A DNA stretch of 64,000 nucleotides, taken from the NCBI RefSeq assembly GCF_001625365.1, contig NZ_LJJF01000001.1, forward strand, positions 6,622,501-6,686,500, written 5' to 3'. The DNA is from Streptomyces sp. MJM8645. Lineage in GTDB: Bacteria; Actinomycetota; Actinomycetes; Streptomycetales; Streptomycetaceae. Both the position numbers and the translations under genes were made by a program. Below are positions 9,750 through 16,879 of this stretch, in pieces (the first letter of the stretch is position 1; each line of letters opens with the position of its first letter). The notes under the pieces were generated by a model. It was not told the origin of the DNA, did no database searches, and worked only from the letters and a program-made list of their open reading frames with translations.

Positions 9750-10060
9750 GCCGCCGACGCTACCGACGCCGCGCTTCCGGCCGGTTACGTGATCGTGAAC
9801 GCAGGAATGACCTGGGCGGTTCCGGAGCGTGACGAGCGTGGCCATGTTCCGGGGGCTCGACGGGGCTCGACCGGGCTCGATCGGACTCGACCGGGCTCGG
9901 ACACCAGGGTGGCCGACGGGCCTGGGGTGCTCGCCCGGCCCCGATCGGGCTGTTGACCTGAACACGCTCACGGATGGCGCAGAATCCGGGAACGGACGAG
10001 CCCCTTCGGATAGGGATGGCTCGGCTTTCCGCCGATCCCACCTCCCCCGAAGGGGCCCAC
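9750..10060. promoter_or_regulatory. Divergent intergenic region upstream of small secreted peptide
   Basis: These 311 bases separate the GNAT gene from the secreted peptide gene. Bases 9855-9900 hold an imperfect tandem repeat built on GGGCTCGACC/GGGCTCGATC. A TTGACC box at 9953-9958 could be a -35 element for the peptide gene, but no matching -10 at ideal spacing is evident. Confidence 0.3.
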
Positions 10061-10303
10061 ATGTCCTTCCCCTCGTCCCTCCTGAAGAAGTCCGCCCTCG
10101 TGCGGCGGTCCGTACTGGGCGCGGTGTGCTGCGCACTGCTGCTGGCCGCGCCGATCGCCCTCGCCCAGCCGGCGGCCGCCGCGGACGGGCCCAAGACCCC
10201 GCAGGAGGCCGCCGCCTGCAAGGCTGTCGTCTCCACGCTGCTCGGCGGCTTCGGGTCGATGCTCGCGAACTCGGCGTGCGTCGTCCAGCCGAGCGACAGC
10301 TGA
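10061..10303 (+). CDS. Small secreted peptide, unknown function
   Basis: An 80-residue product. Residues 1-41 form a classic Sec signal peptide: a basic n-region (LLKKSALVRRS), a hydrophobic core (AVCCALLLAAPIALA) and an AxA cleavage site (AAAADG). The mature form would be only about 39 residues with two cysteines (AACKAVV and NSACVV), enough for one disulfide. The ATG at 10061 follows CCCGAAGGGG; the longer frame from 9974 would hide the signal peptide and is rejected. No family is recognised. It is too short to be a chaplin and lacks their repeat. Confidence 0.7.
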   Translation: MSFPSSLLKKSALVRRSVLGAVCCALLLAAPIALAQPAAAADGPKTPQEAAACKAVVSTLLGGFGSMLANSACVVQPSDS

Positions 10304-10347
10304 GCGACAACTGAGCGGCGGCCGGGCGACGGCCGAGCGACCCGGCG

Positions 10348-10385
10348 GGCCGGGGCCACCCGAGGGACCGCCTCAGGCCCCGGCC
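10348..10385. terminator. Convergent hairpin terminator
   Basis: A 10-bp inverted repeat (GGCCGGGGCC and GGCCCCGGCC) around an 18-base loop between the secreted-peptide gene and the converging histidine kinase gene. It is suited to terminating both transcripts. Confidence 0.4.
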
Positions 10386-10431
10386 ACCGATGCCACCTGG
10401 GCGGCCATATCTCACGGCTGCGGTTGAGCGG

Positions 10432-11649
10432 TCAGGGGTGGGACGGGTCGTCGGGGAGGGTGAGGGTGGCGAGGGCGCCGCCGTCGGGGTGGTTGGTGAA
10501 GGTGAGGTCGGCGCCGATGACCCGGGCGTGGCCGGTGGCGATGGTGAGGCCGAGTCCGTGGCCGCGTCCGCGTTCGGGGGCGTTGGTGCGGAAGCGCTGG
10601 GGGCCGCGGGCGAGGAGGTCGTCGGGGTAGCCGGGGCCGTGGTCGCGGACGGTGATCCGGTGGCCGTCGACGTGCAGCCGGATCGGCGCGGTGCCGTGCC
10701 GGTGGGCGTTGAGCAGCAGGTTGCCGAGGATGCGGTCGAGGCGGCGCAGGTCGGTGCGGACCTGGCGGTCGGCGGCCGCGTCCACGTCCACGTCGACCTC
10801 CAGGCCGGTGAGCGTGACGGTGCGGCGCACCGCGCGCTCCAGCGGGACGGGGGCGAAGTCCGGGATCTCGGCGTCGGCGTCGAGGCGGGAGACCTCCAGC
10901 AGGTCCTCGACCAGCGAGCGCAGGGCCTGCACCCGGTTCTGGACGAGTTGGGTGGGGCGGCCGGGCGGGAGCAGTTCGGCCGCGGTGACCAGGCCGGTGA
11001 GCGGGGTGCGCAGTTCGTGGGCGACGTCCGCCGTGAAGCGCTGCTCGTCCTCCAGCCGCTGGTGCAGGGTGCGGGACATCAGGTCGACGGCGGCGGCGAG
11101 GTCGGCGACCTCGTCCTTCCCGTCGACGAGCTCGCCGATCCGGGTGTCCGTCCGGCCGGCGGCGATGCCCCGGGCGGCCGTCGCCGCGGTGCGCAGTCGG
11201 CGGCTGATCCGGTCGGCGACGAGCACGCCGGCCAGGACCGTGGTGAAGACCGCGGCGACGACGGTGATCAGGATGATCCGGTCGAGGTCGGCGATCGCCT
11301 GCCGGTCCTGGGTGAAGTCCACCCGGACGGAGAGCACCCCGGTCTGGACCGGTCGGGCCGCCCACATCGACTCGCCCTGCGGACCGCCGGCGAGCAGCGA
11401 GCCCTCACGGCCGTCGGCCGCGAGCGTCCGCAGCCCCTCGGGCAACGCCGGGTCGTCCAGGGCGAACCGGTCGGTGACCTCGCCGCGCTTGTAGGTGTCC
11501 ACGGCGGAGCCGAGCGCGGCGAGCGCGGCGGCGCGGGCCTGGTCCACGTGCTGACGGATCATCGCCTGGTGGACCAGCAGGCCGACGGCCACCGCCACCA
11601 GGACGGCGATGGCGGCGACGGCGGTGGCGATCTGACGGCGCAGGGTCAT
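10432..11649 (-). CDS. CseC-like sensor histidine kinase
   Basis: A 405-residue two-transmembrane sensor kinase: TM1 at about 10-30, a short extracytoplasmic loop of about 100 residues, TM2 at about 125-150, HAMP, then a dimerisation domain with the phospho-acceptor in ADVAHELRTPLTGL, and an ATPase domain with N (NLLLNAHRHG), G1 (VRDHGPGYP) and G2 (GHGLGLTIA) boxes. The PQRFRTNAPERGRGHGLGLTIATG block resembles CseC of the Streptomyces cell-envelope stress system. Its ATG overlaps the stop of the upstream regulator gene (ATGA at 11646-11649), so the two are translationally coupled. In the known system CseC senses wall damage and controls sigE through CseB. Confidence 0.82.
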   Translation of the reverse strand: MTLRRQIATAVAAIAVLVAVAVGLLVHQAMIRQHVDQARAAALAALGSAVDTYKRGEVTDRFALDDPALPEGLRTLAADGREGSLLAGGPQGESMWAARPVQTGVLSVRVDFTQDRQAIADLDRIILITVVAAVFTTVLAGVLVADRISRRLRTAATAARGIAAGRTDTRIGELVDGKDEVADLAAAVDLMSRTLHQRLEDEQRFTADVAHELRTPLTGLVTAAELLPPGRPTQLVQNRVQALRSLVEDLLEVSRLDADAEIPDFAPVPLERAVRRTVTLTGLEVDVDVDAAADRQVRTDLRRLDRILGNLLLNAHRHGTAPIRLHVDGHRITVRDHGPGYPDDLLARGPQRFRTNAPERGRGHGLGLTIATGHARVIGADLTFTNHPDGGALATLTLPDDPSHP

Positions 11650-12434
11650 GCCGGACGCCGCAGCTTGTAGCCGAACCCGCGGACGGTCTCGATCCGGCCG
11701 GAGCCGATCTTGGCGCGCAGCCGCTGCACGTGGACGTCCACCACCCGGGTGTCGGCGCCCCAGTCGTAGTCCCAGACGCGTTCCAGCAGGGTGGAGCGCT
11801 CCAGCACGATGCCGGGCGCGGCGGTGAACTCCAGCAGCAGCCGCAGCTCGGTGGGGGTGAGCGGGACGAGGTGGCCGTCGACGCGCACCTCCATGCTGTC
11901 GGTGTCCACCTGCATGCCGTCGAAGCTGCGCAGCGCGGAGGAAGGGGCGTCCGCAGGCACGGCGGCGGTGGGAACGGCGGCGGCAGGGGCGGTGACGGGA
12001 GCGGCGGGGTCCACCGGCTCCTCGGGCAGCGCGGGTTCGGCCGGGACCACCCGCACCCGGCGCAGCACGGTGCGGATCCGGGCGACCAGCACGGCGCTCT
12101 CGAAGGGCTTGACGACGTAGTCGTCCGCCCCGGCCTCCAGACCGGACACCACGTCGACCGGGTCGGTGCGCGCCGACATCATCAGGATCGGCAGCTGGCT
12201 CTCCTCCCGGATCCGGCGGCAGAGGCCGACCCCGTCGAGGAGCGGCAGCATGACGTCCAGCAGGAGGAGGTCGGGGCGCACGGCGTGGAAGGCCTCCAGG
12301 CCCTCCAGGCCGTCGGCGGCCGTGGTGACCGGGAAGCCGTAGCGCTCCAGGGCCATCCGGGTGGCCTCCCGGATCACCTCGTCGTCCTCGACGAGCAGGA
12401 TGTGCGGGTGGGCGGGCGCGGCTGCGGGGGTCAT
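11646..12434 (-). CDS. CseB-like response regulator with extended linker
   Basis: A 262-residue OmpR/PhoB-family regulator. Receiver (about 8-125): acidic pair EDDE, phosphorylated Asp in LLLDVML, and the Lys in YVVKPF. A winged-helix DNA-binding domain occupies about 170-260 (LTPTELRLLLEF and VDVHVQRLRAKIG). Between them is an unusually long Ala/Pro/Val-rich linker of about 45 residues. The start ATG overlaps the stop of the upstream gene (ATGA at 12431-12434), and its own stop overlaps the kinase start. The receiver (EVIREATRMALERYGF) is close to CseB. The linker length is unusual for this family. Confidence 0.85.
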   Translation of the reverse strand: MTPAAAPAHPHILLVEDDEVIREATRMALERYGFPVTTAADGLEGLEAFHAVRPDLLLLDVMLPLLDGVGLCRRIREESQLPILMMSARTDPVDVVSGLEAGADDYVVKPFESAVLVARIRTVLRRVRVVPAEPALPEEPVDPAAPVTAPAAAVPTAAVPADAPSSALRSFDGMQVDTDSMEVRVDGHLVPLTPTELRLLLEFTAAPGIVLERSTLLERVWDYDWGADTRVVDVHVQRLRAKIGSGRIETVRGFGYKLRRPA

Positions 12435-13327
12435 GGCTTCGCTTCCGAGGGAGCCGAGGGCGGGCGGACGGGGACCGGGACGGCCGTCTTCGGGGAGGAG
12501 ACGCCCGCGCCGGCGCCGGCTTCGGGCAGGGAGGGCTGCGGCTGGGCGGATGGGCGGCCGCTGCGCTGGGCGACGGCGGGGCCGGCGGAGGGCGTGCTGG
12601 TGGGCGTCTGTGCGGCGCCGTTCGTGGCTCCGCCGGCCGGGCCGGCGATCGGGCCGGAGATCGGGCCGGTGTCCTCGACCTTCCGCTCCAGCAGGCCGAG
12701 CCGGACGCCGTCCCACTGGTAGTGGCTGCTGGTCCGGACGAACGCGCCGGTCGGCTCGTAGAGCCACAGGTCGGATCCCACGGTCGCGGCGCTGAACCCC
12801 TTCAGCACCTCGACCTGGAGGATGGGCAGCAGCCGGTCGTCGGCCAGCAGGTAGACGTGCAGGACCACGGGCCCGGGGGTGGCGACGGCGACGACCAGTT
12901 CCTCCCGCCCGTCGCCGGTGAGGTCACGGAACTCGGGGCTGCGGACGTCGCAGGCGGGGCAGGAGTCCAGGGCGCGCCGCTCCTCCGGGCCCACCGTGGA
13001 GTCCTTGGCGAGGACGGTGCGGACGTCGACCGTCTTGATGTCGTGCCCGGGGACGGTCACGTCCGGGACGGGTTGCGGCGCGGCCTGGGTGGCGGCCCCG
13101 GCGCCGGTGGCGGGAGGGCGCGGCGGCGGGGAGGCCGCCAGGTCGGGCCAGAGCGGCTGGGCCACCAGCGGCGGCGCCACCGGCTGGGTGGCGCCGTGGT
13201 CCTGGAGCCCGCCGGGGGTGGCGCGGCCGAGGGCCAGGGCCGCGAGCGTCACGAGGACGGCCAGGGCGGCGAGGGCCGCCACCGGCACGGCGACGGGCCG
13301 GCGGCGGGGTGGGGATGCTGCTGCCAC
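12431..13327 (-). CDS. Membrane-anchored CseA-like protein with FG-GAP-type motif
   Basis: A 298-residue protein with one N-terminal membrane segment (AVPVAALAALAVLVTLAALAL), then a Pro/Ala-rich stretch and a soluble domain of about 130 residues. That domain carries EFRDLTGDGREELVVAV (a calcium-binding, FG-GAP-like strand-loop) and a CPAC motif, and a Pro/Ser/Ala-rich tail ends the protein. The GTG at 13327 is chosen because AGGAGG lies 13 bases upstream and the hydrophobic segment follows directly. It is the first gene of a three-gene unit with overlapping stop/start codons, in the position CseA holds in the sigE-cseABC operon. Homology to CseA is inferred from position and layout, not from sequence identity. 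No sigma factor gene is adjacent. Confidence 0.6.
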   Translation of the reverse strand: MAAASPPRRRPVAVPVAALAALAVLVTLAALALGRATPGGLQDHGATQPVAPPLVAQPLWPDLAASPPPRPPATGAGAATQAAPQPVPDVTVPGHDIKTVDVRTVLAKDSTVGPEERRALDSCPACDVRSPEFRDLTGDGREELVVAVATPGPVVLHVYLLADDRLLPILQVEVLKGFSAATVGSDLWLYEPTGAFVRTSSHYQWDGVRLGLLERKVEDTGPISGPIAGPAGGATNGAAQTPTSTPSAGPAVAQRSGRPSAQPQPSLPEAGAGAGVSSPKTAVPVPVRPPSAPSEAKP

Positions 13328-13424
13328 GGTCGGTGCTCGTCCTCCTGGTCTGCGGCGATGCGCCGGTTCGTCCCCGCACCGGCCTCGGTGGTAGGTCGCG
13401 TGGACGGCGGTCGGTGGTTCCCGT

Positions 13425-13492
13425 CCCGCCGTCCCGGCCGCCGCGCCTGTTCGACAGTCGAAACGACCCGACGGCCGGGACGACCGGGACGG
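13425..13492. terminator. Long hairpin between the sortase gene and the cse-like operon
   Basis: Arms of about 20 bases (13425-13444 and 13472-13492, built on CCGTCCCG...GGCCG) pair with one or two mismatches. The loop contains a smaller perfect palindrome, TTCGACAGTCGAA (13451-13463). On the minus strand it follows the sortase gene and precedes the CseA-like gene. It could terminate the sortase transcript, and the inner palindrome could be an operator for the cse-like operon. Confidence 0.45.
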
Positions 13493-13502
13493 CGCGGCGG
13501 CT

Positions 13503-14414
13503 TCAGCCGGTCGCGCCGCCCGGACCGGCCAGGTCCGCCAGGACGATGATGTTGTCCGTCCAGTGCCCGTCCGAGCCGATCCTCCCGCCGCAGGTGATGA
13601 GCCTGAGAGCGGGTTCGGGAGTGTCACCGTAGACCGTTTCGGTCGGGAAGCGGTCCTTGGCGGCCTGGAGCAGTGAGCGGACCTTGAAGTCCACGGTGCT
13701 GCCGTCCGCGCGCCGCACCTGGATCAGGTCGCCCGGCCGCAGCTTCGGCACGCCGTGGAAGACCGCCGGGCCGTGCGCGGTGTCGTAGTGCCCGATGAGG
13801 ACGGCGGGGCCGGCCTCCCCGGGCGTCGGCCCGTTGCGGTACCAGCCGACCTCGTCGGCCCGGTCGGCGGCCGGCACTTCGACCGTCCCGTCGGGATTCA
13901 GCCCGAGGCCGGTCACCGGGGCGTCCACCCCGGCGGCCGGGACCAGCAGCCGGGTCGGCGCCGAAGCGGCGAAGGGCTTCGGCGCGCCGGCCGGGCTCCC
14001 GGCGGTCCTGGCCGTCCCCGTGGTCCCCGCGGTTCCGGGGCCTCCCGAGGGCGCGGCCGCCGGGTTGTCGGTACTGCCGTGCACCGAGGGCTCGACCCGC
14101 ACCACCGGGGTGTGCTGGCCGGACAACGCCACGGTGGTGCCCAGCACCAGGCAGACGAGGCCCGCCGCACCGAACGCCGTCCGGCGCAGTGTGCCCGGGC
14201 CGGGGGAGGCCTTGCGGCGCCGCCGGTTGCGGCCACCGCGCGGGAGGCCGTGGCGGGCCGGCCCGTCGGCGGCGGGCGTCCTGTCGGGCTGCCCGCCGCC
14301 CGCCGGGGCCCCGGTACCCACCGGGCCCCCGGCGCCGCCTCCCCGCCCGGTCAAGGGCGGGGGAACGGCGCCGGGGTGCCCGGCGGACTCGGGGCCGGTG
14401 TCAGCCGCGCGCAC
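13503..14414 (-). CDS. srtF: Class F sortase
   Basis: About 303 residues from the GTG at 14414 (start uncertain; an ATG at 14480 and several internal starts are possible). A Pro/Gly/Arg-rich N-terminus leads to one membrane anchor (AAGLVCLVLGTTVALSG), a low-complexity linker and the sortase beta-barrel. Catalytic His lies in VLIGHYDTAHGP, catalytic Cys in LRLITCGGRI, followed by the HWTDNIIV strand. It should act outside the membrane, cleaving a sorting signal and joining the protein to the wall. It lies directly downstream of, and slightly overlaps, a gene for a secreted protein with a C-terminal membrane/Arg tail, its likely substrate. Confidence 0.88.
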   Translation of the reverse strand: MRAADTGPESAGHPGAVPPPLTGRGGGAGGPVGTGAPAGGGQPDRTPAADGPARHGLPRGGRNRRRRKASPGPGTLRRTAFGAAGLVCLVLGTTVALSGQHTPVVRVEPSVHGSTDNPAAAPSGGPGTAGTTGTARTAGSPAGAPKPFAASAPTRLLVPAAGVDAPVTGLGLNPDGTVEVPAADRADEVGWYRNGPTPGEAGPAVLIGHYDTAHGPAVFHGVPKLRPGDLIQVRRADGSTVDFKVRSLLQAAKDRFPTETVYGDTPEPALRLITCGGRIGSDGHWTDNIIVLADLAGPGGATG

Positions 14415-14877
14415 CGGAGCGGCGGCGCAGCATCGCGAAGCCCAGCGCACCGGCGCCGACGGCCGCGACGGCCCCGCCACCGGCCAGCATCAGGCCGTTG
14501 CTGTCGGTCTCGCCGGATCCGTCGCCGGCCTGGGCCGCGCCCTTGGGCACCTCGCGGACCTGGGCCTTGCCGTCACTGGAGACCCCGGCGCCACCGGCGG
14601 CCGGCTGCACGGCGGGCCCGGTACCGGCGGAGGGCGTCGCCGTGGGGGTGGCACCCGCGACCGAGGGGGCGCCCGGGGCGGCCGGGGCGGGCTTGGCCGG
14701 GCTGGGCGTCGAGGTGGGGGTGGCCGACACGCCGGCACCCGCAGCAGGCGCGGCGGACGGGGTCCCGTCGGCGAAGGCCTGTCCGCCGGTGACGACGGTC
14801 AGCAGCGCGCCCCCGGTCAGGGCGCAGACGGCCAGCACGCGGCGGGCGGGGGAGCGGTGGGTACGGCTCCTGCTCAT
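14401..14877 (-). CDS. Wall-anchored Pro/Ala-rich surface protein, likely sortase F substrate
   Basis: A 158-residue protein with a good ribosome binding site (AAGGAG). It has a signal peptide (1-36, ending GQAFA), then about 75 residues of Ala/Pro/Thr/Ser-rich low-complexity stalk. At the C-terminus are a hydrophobic helix (GLMLAGGGAVAAVGAGALGFAML) and a basic tail (RRRSGARG): the layout of a sortase substrate. The usual LPxTG is missing. The nearest candidate is PKGAAQAGDG, in which AAQAG resembles LAxTG with two substitutions. The pairing with the adjacent class F sortase is inferred from position. A perfect inverted repeat sits in its 5' leader. Confidence 0.8.
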   Translation of the reverse strand: MSRSRTHRSPARRVLAVCALTGGALLTVVTGGQAFADGTPSAAPAAGAGVSATPTSTPSPAKPAPAAPGAPSVAGATPTATPSAGTGPAVQPAAGGAGVSSDGKAQVREVPKGAAQAGDGSGETDSNGLMLAGGGAVAAVGAGALGFAMLRRRSGARG

Positions 14878-14891
14878 ACGGTGTTCTCCTT

Positions 14892-14939
14892 CGTCATGGA
14901 CGCCTCCCGGCCGGGGCGGCCGGTGCGTCGTCCATGACG
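14892..14939 (-). promoter_or_regulatory. Stem-loop in leader of the surface-protein gene
   Basis: An 11-bp perfect inverted repeat (CGTCATGGACG and CGTCCATGACG) spaced by 26 bases ends 14 bases upstream of the ATG, immediately before the ribosome binding site. It could be an operator or a leader structure affecting translation. Confidence 0.45.
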
Positions 14940-15087
14940 GTAGGAGGCCCGTGTCGCGGTCCCCGGCCGGTCGTGTCACGGCCGCCCATCGGCTGCGTAA
15001 CGAACCCCGGGGGCCCGTTGCGGCCGGGGTGGTGGCGGCGGTGCCCGTGCGGTGGGAGGCCGTCCGGTTGACGCCCCGTCGGGTCCT

Positions 15088-15251
15088 AGGGCGTGTTTCA
15101 TCATTCACGCCGGGCGCGCGACGCCGGGCATCCCGCCTGGACGCACCGGCGAAACGTCCAAGTACACCCAGTACGAGGACGCTTCGCCGGCACGCCCAGC
15201 CGGGCGCCCAACGCCGCGCGCTGATCCGACGCGAATGATGAAACACGCCCT
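15088..15251. mobile_element. MITE-like 164-bp near-palindromic element
   Basis: The ends are near-perfect inverted repeats: AGGGCGTGTTTCATCATTC at 15088-15106 and its exact complement at 15233-15251. Most of the interior also folds back on itself (the GGACGCACCGGCGAA and TTCGCCGGCACGCCC regions), around a centre near 15167. It carries no gene of its own. This terminal repeat is, from memory, a recurrent element in streptomycete chromosomes. No clear target duplication flanks it (CCT on the left, GGG on the right). It sits between the surface-protein gene and the DUF2306 gene. Confidence 0.8.
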
Positions 15252-15452
15252 GGGGGTAACCCCCCTCCCGGTCCGGGGGGCCGCTCCATGGCCCGGGGTC
15301 GCGGGCCCGGACACACTGGCAGCGGTTCGAACAGCGTGGTGGTAGGCCCCCGTTCCGGGGTGATGGGCGCCGTGAGCAGAGCGCCGGCCGACCGCGCGAC
15401 GCCGCACCGCGCACGTGATGCCGTCCCACCTCCAGCCGATCGGGGTCCACCG

Positions 15453-16193
15453 ATGACCAGTACCGCCGCCCACGCCGCGACCGCCCCCGCCCCCGACCCG
15501 ACGAGCAGGAGGGGAGGGCGCTTCCGCTGGACCGTCGTCCTGCTGACCTCGCTCGCGATCGTCGGGTACGCCGTGGGGACGTACGCCCAGGCCGACCTGC
15601 CCATCGCCGCGTCGAAGGGCGGCCTGCCCGCCACCTACGCCGAGCGCCCGATGGCCGTCCAAGTCACCTTCTACGTCCACATCGTGACGGCCGCGCTCGC
15701 GCTGCTGGTCGGTCCGTTCCAGTTCTCCACCGCGCTGCGCCGGCGGTCCCCCGCCGTCCACCGCTGGACGGGCCGTATCTACGTCTTCGGGGTCGCGGTG
15801 GGATCCCTGGCCGCGTTCGTCATGGCGTTCTTCAACTCGGTGGCCTTCAACGGCTTCTTCGGCTTCGGCGGCCTCGCCCTGCTCTGGGCCTGGACCACCT
15901 GGCGCGGCTACCGCGCCGTCCGTGACCGCGACCTGCCGAGCCACCGCGCCTGGATGATCCGCAGCTTCGCCCTCACCTATGCCGCCGTCACCCTCCGGTC
16001 CTGGCTCGGCGTCCTCATCCTCCTCCAGACGCTCACCGCCCAGGGGCACGTCGACGGCCAGCGCTTCTTCGACAACGCCTACGCCGCCGTCCCGTTCCTC
16101 TGCTGGCTGCCCAACCTGATAGTCGCCGAATTCCTCATCCGCCGTCGGGGCCTGCCCGCCTACCGTCTCACTCCGGCCGGCCCGCAGTCCTGA
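15453..16193 (+). CDS. DUF2306-family membrane protein
   Basis: A 246-residue integral membrane protein with about six hydrophobic segments. An N-terminal helix (VVLLTSLAIVGYAVGTY) is followed by the typical DUF2306 run: HIVTAALALLVGPFQFSTALRRRSPAVHRWTGRIYVFGV, where conserved His residues (HI and VHRW) could bind haem or metal, and then LPSHRAWMIRSFAL. The ATG at 15453 follows GGGG; an upstream ATG at 15361 in the same frame is the alternative. The function of the family is not known. The gene begins about 200 bases after the MITE. Confidence 0.75.
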   Translation: MTSTAAHAATAPAPDPTSRRGGRFRWTVVLLTSLAIVGYAVGTYAQADLPIAASKGGLPATYAERPMAVQVTFYVHIVTAALALLVGPFQFSTALRRRSPAVHRWTGRIYVFGVAVGSLAAFVMAFFNSVAFNGFFGFGGLALLWAWTTWRGYRAVRDRDLPSHRAWMIRSFALTYAAVTLRSWLGVLILLQTLTAQGHVDGQRFFDNAYAAVPFLCWLPNLIVAEFLIRRRGLPAYRLTPAGPQS

Positions 16194-16281
16194 GCCGGAG
16201 GCGGCGGGAAGGCTCGCGGGAGGGTCGTCAAACCCCCTCCTGCGTGGCGGAGTTGCGGAACCCGCAGCGTCGCCGCCGCAG

Positions 16282-16803
16282 TCAGCCGATGCGGGTGGGG
16301 GTGTCGAGGAGGGGGTGGCCGGTGGTGGTGAGGAGGGTGGTGAGGTCGGTGGGGGTGAGGGTGTGGGGCGCGCGGAGGTAGAGCTCGTCGACGGTGGTGC
16401 CGGGGAGGGGGTGGGGCTGGCGGGAGAGGATGGCGACGTGCTGGTCGGCCAGGGCGGTGTGGACGCGGGCCAGGCCGTCGGGGGTGCTGCGGGCGGCGGT
16501 GCGGACGCGCCACAGGGTGGTCGGGGGCGCGGGGGAGTGGGGGTGGTGGCGCTGGGACCACCAGGTGTGGAAGAGGGCGGTGGCGAGGAGGGCGAGGGCG
16601 GCGGCGGCGAGGACCACCGGGCCGTCGGGGCCGCGGACGACGATCTTGGCGACCAGGTCGGCCGCGGTGACCGAGACGAAGACGGCGGCGAGTTCGACGC
16701 TGTCGCGGCGCCAGCGGTGGGTGCTGGCGCCGCGTCGTCGGGCCCGGGGGAGGGTGGGCGTCGGCTGCGTGGTCGGGTGCTCCGTGTGCTCCGTCTGCTC
16801 CAT
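16282..16803 (-). CDS. Small membrane protein with ACT-like C-terminal domain
   Basis: A 173-residue product. The N-terminal 35 residues are polar, followed by two hydrophobic segments (VELAAVFVSVTAADLVAKIVV and PVVLAAAALALLATALF). The C-terminal about 75 residues (beginning LWRVRTAARSTPDGLARVHTALADQHVAIL) have the beta-alpha-beta-beta-alpha-beta rhythm of an ACT domain, which often senses amino acids. This is a fold guess from pattern only. Codon third positions are almost all C or G. Downstream is the DUF2306 gene, convergent; upstream is the PLP decarboxylase gene on the same strand. Confidence 0.55.
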   Translation of the reverse strand: MEQTEHTEHPTTQPTPTLPRARRRGASTHRWRRDSVELAAVFVSVTAADLVAKIVVRGPDGPVVLAAAALALLATALFHTWWSQRHHPHSPAPPTTLWRVRTAARSTPDGLARVHTALADQHVAILSRQPHPLPGTTVDELYLRAPHTLTPTDLTTLLTTTGHPLLDTPTRIG

Positions 16804-16879
16804 GACAGCACCCTGCCCGACGGGTGTTTCCTGTCCACGAACCCGCCGTGACCTGGTGGTTAAGGTCGCCGGGCCCGCG

